From the NCBI RefSeq assembly GCF_900116235.1, contig NZ_FPAA01000001.1:434001-498000 (forward strand): DNA of 64,000 nt, read 5' to 3'. Positions 58,190 through 64,000 of the stretch are shown here, in pieces. This stretch comes from Marininema halotolerans. GTDB lineage: Bacteria; Bacillota; Bacilli; Thermoactinomycetales; DSM-45169. Position 1 is the stretch's first letter. The number at the start of each line of letters is the position of its first letter. The notes under the pieces are model-generated. The model did not search any database. It saw nothing but the letters and a program-made list of their open reading frames with translations, and had not been told where the DNA came from. Made by a program: the position numbers and the translations under genes.

Positions 58190-58906
58190 TTAATCAATTG
58201 CTAAATCGCGGGTATGGATTTGTTTTTTGATAACGAAGAACCAACCAATGATGAGGCATGCGGCACTCATCCAGGCAATGAGTACAGAGAGAATGGGGTG
58301 AGTGATGGAGAGATGAATTGTCCATTGGACAACATTAACTCGAAAGACGTTTAACCAAAAAATAATGGGACAGACGATAACTGTCATGACGATGATCGGT
58401 CCCCAAAAAATCCATATCCCACGTTTGCACCATTCCAAATAGGTATAAGCACTGCCTACGCTAAAGGCATATGCCGTCCACATCAGGGCAAAGGAGAGAT
58501 AGTGACCGGCGTCCATCGAATGAATTGGTTTAGAGAATGGGTAGATGGAGAGGAAAAAACTAGTGGACATGACTAAAACCAATACAAGGCTGAGTACCAT
58601 ACGGGACATTGTGAAACCATGGAGTGAGATGGGGAGTGTCCGATACCAAGCTAATTGTTGGGTAAAGGGATCTTGTTTTAATTTGCTGATCGACCAGTAT
58701 TCCTTCGCTCCATATAGGGTGCAAAAATACGGGAGTACGGTAATAAAGATAAAATCTAGTGAAAACCCGCTGTTGATATTAGAATTAAATAAAATAATGG
58801 TTGCTATTCCAAAGATGGATGTGAAAAGGAAAGTGCCAATTAAAGCTGGCCAGGAGCGTTTTAACTCATAACGGATCAAATAAAGGATTTCTTGCCGGAT
58901 GCTCAT
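58190..58906 (-). CDS. ABC-2 type permease subunit
   Basis: The 238-residue protein has six hydrophobic segments and a cytoplasmic N-terminus (MSIRQEILYLIRYELKRSW), as in permeases paired with YtrB-like ATPases. It is the first gene of the three-gene unit. It is absent from this position in B. subtilis, so the unit is an insertion between yaaC and guaB. Confidence 0.85.
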   Translation of the reverse strand: MSIRQEILYLIRYELKRSWPALIGTFLFTSIFGIATIILFNSNINSGFSLDFIFITVLPYFCTLYGAKEYWSISKLKQDPFTQQLAWYRTLPISLHGFTMSRMVLSLVLVLVMSTSFFLSIYPFSKPIHSMDAGHYLSFALMWTAYAFSVGSAYTYLEWCKRGIWIFWGPIIVMTVIVCPIIFWLNVFRVNVVQWTIHLSITHPILSVLIAWMSAACLIIGWFFVIKKQIHTRDLAID

Positions 58907-58955
58907 TCATATTTCCTCCTCTAGTGTAGCGGCTGTTGCTTACCGCATTGTTTAT

Positions 58956-58979
58956 ACTGTGTATAATGATATTAACAGT
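58956..58979. promoter_or_regulatory. Possible operator of the GntR/ABC operon
   Basis: ACTGT and ACAGT lie 14 bases apart around an AT-rich imperfect palindrome, 50 bp before the permease start. It overlaps the likely promoter region of the operon. YtrA-type regulators bind such inverted repeats; the match is to architecture only. Confidence 0.4.
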
Positions 58980-59064
58980 GTGGACATTACCAATCAACCC
59001 CATTTTTTGAAAAAGGGGCTTTTCTCTGAATAAATTAAGGGCTTCACGCCTGTAGTGTAGCAAC

Positions 59065-60611
<1,547 letters not shown>

Positions 60612-60621
60612 TGACACGGCG

Positions 60622-60649
60622 ACACCGGAGTCGGATCCGGTGTTTTTTT
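60622..60649 (+). terminator. Terminator after guaB
   Basis: ACACCGGA pairs with TCCGGTGT through a six-base loop, followed by TTTTTTT. Confidence 0.92.
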
Positions 60650-60746
60650 ATGGGGCGTTTACTTCAAAACCCCATTCTAGTAGACTGATAAGGCGATAAC
60701 TTCAGGAATATTTTTCTAATGATTGAATGAACGGAGCGATGCACTT

Positions 60747-61982
60747 GTGATCCGACGTAACAACAAAGTGATGCTTCTATTACTGAGTTTGCTGATAGGT
60801 GGTATCGGATGGATTGCGCAGGTGGAAACTGCACAGGCAGCTTCATCAGCGATTCCCATCGATGTCAAGGCGCGCTCTTATATTTTGCTCGATAAAAATT
60901 CCGGTCGTGTACTGGTTGAAAAGGGAGCATCAAAACGGTATGCACCCGCCAGTTTGACGAAGATTATGACGGAATACATCGTGTTGGACAGGATTAAACA
61001 AGGAAAGTTATCCTGGGACGATATAGTGCGGGTTTCAAAGAATGCGGAGCGGATCGATGAGGCGCAGGTGTATTTGAAAGCAGGTGAAAAGCGGAGTATC
61101 CGTGAGTTGTTTACAGCAATGGCCGTATACTCTGCTAATGATGCTGCGGTTGCTTTAGCTGAACATGTTGCCGGCAGCGAAACGAAGTTTGTTGCCTTGA
61201 TGAATCAACAAGCAAAGAAACTTGGATTAACCTCCTCTCACTTTACGAACTGTACGGGTCTACCCAAGCGAAGTTATCCCGACTACCCAGATGTTCAAGG
61301 CAAACATGTGATGTCGGCAGGAGATGTAGCACGATTAACACGACAAATTCTTCTGGATCATGAGGAGGTATTACCCATCGTCTCCCATTCCCGTTATGTA
61401 TTTCGTCAAGGGGAAACGGGCGAGCGTATGTTGCTAAATTGGAACCGAATGCTCCCTGGATTTGCTTATGCTTATAAGGGGCTGGATGGTTTTAAAACCG
61501 GTTATACCCGGGAGGCGGGATATAATTTTGCAGGAAGTGCAAAGCAAAAGGGATTCCGTTTGGTATCTGTGGTGATGGGAACCCGTTCAAAGTCTGCTCG
61601 TTTTGTGGAGACAAAAAAATTACTGGACTATGGATTTTCCCGTTATCAGCAGGTGGAAATGATCCATCGACATCAGGTTGTGACAAATCATCCCAATGCC
61701 CCGATCAAAGACGGGGAAAGTTTGTCAGTTCCTGCAATTAGCAAAGAAAAGTTAACCTTACCAATCATCCCTGAAGAGAAAAGGAAGTATCGGATACAGG
61801 TTACCTTTCGTGAAAAATTACAAGCTCCCATTAACAAGGGAACAGTGGTCGGAAAGGCAAAGATTTTGTATGATGGAAAAGGAATCCCCGCGGTGAAATC
61901 CATCGATTTGATCGCAGGGAAATCTGTCGAAAAAGCAAGTTGGTGGAGACTGTTGTTTCGATCCCTTTTCGGGGAAGACTGA
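60747..61982 (+). CDS. dacA: D-alanyl-D-alanine carboxypeptidase DacA (PBP5)
   Basis: DacA trims the fifth residue of peptidoglycan stem peptides. The 411-residue protein has a signal peptide ending near AQA-ASS, the SxxK motif SLTK, the SxN motif SAN and the KTG triad in GFKTGYT. A PBP5 C-terminal domain follows. The start is uncertain: GTG at 60747 follows CGGAG with a long spacer, and a TTG at 60723 would add eight residues. It follows guaB as in B. subtilis. Confidence 0.94.
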   Translation: MIRRNNKVMLLLLSLLIGGIGWIAQVETAQAASSAIPIDVKARSYILLDKNSGRVLVEKGASKRYAPASLTKIMTEYIVLDRIKQGKLSWDDIVRVSKNAERIDEAQVYLKAGEKRSIRELFTAMAVYSANDAAVALAEHVAGSETKFVALMNQQAKKLGLTSSHFTNCTGLPKRSYPDYPDVQGKHVMSAGDVARLTRQILLDHEEVLPIVSHSRYVFRQGETGERMLLNWNRMLPGFAYAYKGLDGFKTGYTREAGYNFAGSAKQKGFRLVSVVMGTRSKSARFVETKKLLDYGFSRYQQVEMIHRHQVVTNHPNAPIKDGESLSVPAISKEKLTLPIIPEEKRKYRIQVTFREKLQAPINKGTVVGKAKILYDGKGIPAVKSIDLIAGKSVEKASWWRLLFRSLFGED

Positions 61983-62078
61983 CGGAAGAGGGACTGAGTT
62001 GTCAGGTATTCACCATTTCGATACAATGAAAATAAACCTTTTAGTACGGATATAAGGGAATGGGAGAGGATGAAAGAT

Positions 62079-62978
62079 ATGAGCCAAGTTAATGGAATCG
62101 CTACAGGAACGAATCGCGTGAAACGTGGGATGGCGGAAATGCAAAAGGGTGGCGTCATCATGGACGTTGTCAACGCGGAACAAGCTAAAATCGCGGAAGA
62201 AGCCGGTGCTGTAGCCGTTATGGCACTGGAGCGGGTTCCATCCGATATTCGCGCGGCAGGTGGGGTTGCGCGTATGGCAGATCCGACAATTGTCGAAGAA
62301 GTCATGAAGGCGGTCAGTATTCCGGTTATGGCAAAAGCGCGGATTGGACATTATGTAGAGGCACGTATCCTCGAAGCGATGGGTGTGGACTACATTGATG
62401 AATCCGAAGTGTTGACCCCTGCTGATGATTTCTATCATATCGACAAAAATGCTTTTACCGTTCCCTTTGTGTGTGGAGCTCGGGATCTTGGGGAAGCATT
62501 GCGTCGGATTGGTGAAGGGGCTTCGATGATTCGTACCAAGGGTGAACCCGGTACAGGAAACATCGTTGAGGCTGTGAAACATATGCGTATGATGATGAGC
62601 CAAATTCGCCAAGTTCAAGGAATGTCACGGGACGAATTGATGGCAGAAGCGAAAAAAATCGGTGCTCCCTATGAGTTGTTATTGCAAATTCATGAAACAG
62701 GGAAATTACCTGTTGTAAACTTTGCGGCGGGTGGGGTCGCGACTCCAGCGGATGCCGCTCTCATGATGCAACTTGGATCCGATGGCGTTTTTGTTGGCTC
62801 GGGTATCTTTAAATCGGATCATCCTGAGAAGTTTGCACGTGCGATTGTACAAGCGACTACCCACTACGAAGATTATACCCTGATCGCTGAACTATCAAAG
62901 GGATTGGGAGCTCCCATGAAAGGGATTGAGATTTCTTCCCTAGAACCTTCCGCACGCATGCAAGAGCGGGGCTGGTAA
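62079..62978 (+). CDS. pdxS: PdxS, pyridoxal 5'-phosphate synthase subunit
   Basis: PdxS condenses ribose 5-phosphate, glyceraldehyde 3-phosphate and ammonia into PLP. The protein of about 299 residues has the family sequence [17 protein letters not shown], the lysine-containing VMAKARIGH and [13 protein letters not shown]. Two ATGs are possible, at 62070 and 62079; the second has GGGAGAGG at better spacing. It is paired with pdxT, 19 bp downstream. Confidence 0.97.
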   Translation: MSQVNGIATGTNRVKRGMAEMQKGGVIMDVVNAEQAKIAEEAGAVAVMALERVPSDIRAAGGVARMADPTIVEEVMKAVSIPVMAKARIGHYVEARILEAMGVDYIDESEVLTPADDFYHIDKNAFTVPFVCGARDLGEALRRIGEGASMIRTKGEPGTGNIVEAVKHMRMMMSQIRQVQGMSRDELMAEAKKIGAPYELLLQIHETGKLPVVNFAAGGVATPADAALMMQLGSDGVFVGSGIFKSDHPEKFARAIVQATTHYEDYTLIAELSKGLGAPMKGIEISSLEPSARMQERGW

Positions 62979-62997
62979 GCGAAGGAGGCCGTATCGT

Positions 62998-63585
62998 ATG
63001 AAGATTGGAGTACTCGCTCTTCAAGGAGCAGTACAAGAACATGTACGAATGTTAGAAAAGGCAGGAGCGGAGGTCTTTCTCGTCAAACGGAAAGAACAGC
63101 TCGAGGGGCTTGATGGCTTGGTCATTCCCGGTGGGGAATCGACAACCATTGCAAAACTGATGCATTTGTATGATTTAATGGAACCGATTCAAGAGATGGG
63201 GCGTCGGGGTGTACCGCTCTTTGGCACATGTGCGGGCTTGATCGTACTGGCTGCCCGCATCGAAGGGACGGATACCCCTCACCTTGGCCTATTGGACATT
63301 ACGGTTCAGCGTAATGCCTTTGGTCGTCAACGGGAAAGCTTTGAAGCGAAGCTCGCAATTAAAGGGGTCGCTGAAGACTTTGAAGCCGTATTTATTCGAG
63401 CCCCATTGATTACCGAAGTAGGGAATGCGAGTGACGTTCTTTGTGAAATTGATGGACGCATCGTCGTTGTAAAGCAAGGTCATCTCCTCGGGGCATCTTT
63501 TCACCCTGAGTTGACCGAAGATGCACGGTTGCACTCATACTTTGTCGAAATGGTAAAGGCGGCACAACGGAAGCGCAGTGCTTAA
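62998..63585 (+). CDS. pdxT: PdxT, PLP synthase glutaminase subunit
   Basis: PdxT hydrolyses glutamine and passes ammonia to PdxS. The 195-residue class-I-like glutaminase starts MKIGVLALQGAVQEH and has PGGESTT, the nucleophile Cys in GTCAGLIVLA, and the His/Glu pair in SFHPELTED. It follows GAAGGAGGCC. Confidence 0.97.
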   Translation: MKIGVLALQGAVQEHVRMLEKAGAEVFLVKRKEQLEGLDGLVIPGGESTTIAKLMHLYDLMEPIQEMGRRGVPLFGTCAGLIVLAARIEGTDTPHLGLLDITVQRNAFGRQRESFEAKLAIKGVAEDFEAVFIRAPLITEVGNASDVLCEIDGRIVVVKQGHLLGASFHPELTEDARLHSYFVEMVKAAQRKRSA

Positions 63586-63594
63586 TGAATATAC

Positions 63595-63832
63595 AATGAA
63601 TAGCATCGATGAGAATTAGTACCCAGTGAGGGTGGTGCAGAGAGACGGTGGTTGGTGTGAACCGTTCTACTCTACTGGGGAATCCCTCTCGGAGCTGGGC
63701 GTGAAAGGGCTCGATCCCTAAAGCGTCTCCGGTTAGCGACCGTGATCCCGCACAGAAGAGGATCGAGGGCAGTTTCCTCGATTAAATTAGGGTGGCAACG
63801 CGGAACCTTCCGTCCCTTGGGATGGGGGGTTT
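63595..63832 (+). promoter_or_regulatory. T-box riboswitch leader of serS
   Basis: The leader contains the T-box sequence AGGGTGGCAACGCGG at 63789-63803. It is followed by a terminator hairpin formed by ACCTTCCGTCCC (63805-63816) and GGGATGGGGGGT, then a T-run. The T-box can pair alternatively to form the antiterminator. Upstream lies a long stem I region (about 63605-63700). A serine codon TCT at about 63666-63668 may be the specifier, but its place in the loop was not proven. Uncharged tRNA-Ser would allow read-through into serS. Confidence 0.93.
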
Positions 63833-63864
63833 TTGTGTTGTTAGATCAAAGGAGAGATGAATCC

Positions 63865-64000
63865 ATGTTGGATATCAAAGTATTGCGAAGTGATATGGAA
63901 ACAGTCAGAGCAAGATTAGCCCATCGGGGTGAAGATATTAGCGGACTGGACTCGATCATGCAATTGGATAAGGATCGCCGTCGTTATTTACAAGAAACAG
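63865..64000 (+). CDS. serS: Seryl-tRNA synthetase, 5' part
   Basis: The first 45 codons are present before the window ends. They encode MLDIKVLRSDMETVRARLA and the start of the tRNA-binding coiled coil (LDKDRRRYLQET). The start ATG follows AAAGGAGAG. The T-box and its place after pdxT support the call. Confidence 0.95.
   Translation, partial: MLDIKVLRSDMETVRARLAHRGEDISGLDSIMQLDKDRRRYLQET

Noticed and set aside
61688-62618. Two long minus-strand frames over dacA and pdxS
   Set aside because: Both oppose highly conserved genes and have no ribosome site.

Overview
The window is the replication-origin region of a low-GC, Gram-positive, endospore-forming bacterium of the Bacillales type. The gene order matches the Bacillus subtilis origin on both sides: rpmH-rnpA-yidD-yidC-jag-mnmE-mnmG-rsmG-noc-soj-spo0J to the left of dnaA, and dnaN-yaaA-recF-remB-gyrB-gyrA-yaaC-guaB-dacA-pdxS-pdxT-serS to the right. 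Spore genes (a YheC/YheD-type protein, yyaC, the Spo0J/Soj/Noc set) confirm a spore former. A member of Thermoactinomycetaceae or a close relative is my best guess, from general resemblance only.

Layout. 1-12 kb: a YheC/YheD ATP-grasp protein, a secreted metallopeptidase, the wal operon (walR, walK, walH, walI, walJ), an HtrA protease, a sulfatase-family enzyme, a CxxH/CxxC zinc protein and rlmH. 12-17.5 kb: a beta-propeller/HYR protein behind a good sigma-K-type promoter, purA with its PurR operator, and a SulP transporter. 17.6-33.8 kb, all leftward except yyaC: dnaB, rplI, gdpP, yybS, a MazG-like gene, rpsR-ssb-rpsF with a regulatory leader, ychF, a DUF951 gene, plsC, a ykvI-like gene, a lipid kinase, a DUF4446 gene, a cysteine desulfurase-like gene, spo0J, soj, noc. 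33.8-39.3 kb: an insertion between noc and rsmG, which are neighbours in B. subtilis. It holds a 1.6 kb stretch without a convincing gene but with a perfect parS, a ParM-like actin, a 567-residue protein of unknown function and a short-chain dehydrogenase-like gene. 39.5-46.1 kb: rsmG to rpmH. 46.1-48.3 kb: the bipartite oriC flanking dnaA, with DnaA boxes, a GC-rich spacer, DnaA-trio and an AT-rich unwinding segment. 48.3-64 kb: dnaN to serS, interrupted by a GntR/ABC-transporter cassette between yaaC and guaB. serS runs off the right edge behind a T-box leader.

The genes form coherent modules: origin firing and replication (dnaA, dnaN, recF, gyrase, dnaB, ssb), origin segregation and division placement (Soj, Spo0J, Noc, two parS sites), envelope homeostasis (WalRK, HtrA, DacA, YidC), c-di-AMP turnover (GdpP), and purine and vitamin B6 synthesis.

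The best candidate for something undescribed is the pair at 35.4-38.4 kb. A ParM/StbA-family actin ATPase with its nucleotide-binding motifs intact sits directly upstream of a protein whose first 54 residues align without gaps to the N-terminus of MnmG. In that protein the FAD-binding glycine motif has been lost, and the domain is joined to about 450 residues of disordered sequence and a conserved-looking C-terminal segment. The pair lies beside the chromosomal ParABS/Noc genes and a parS site.
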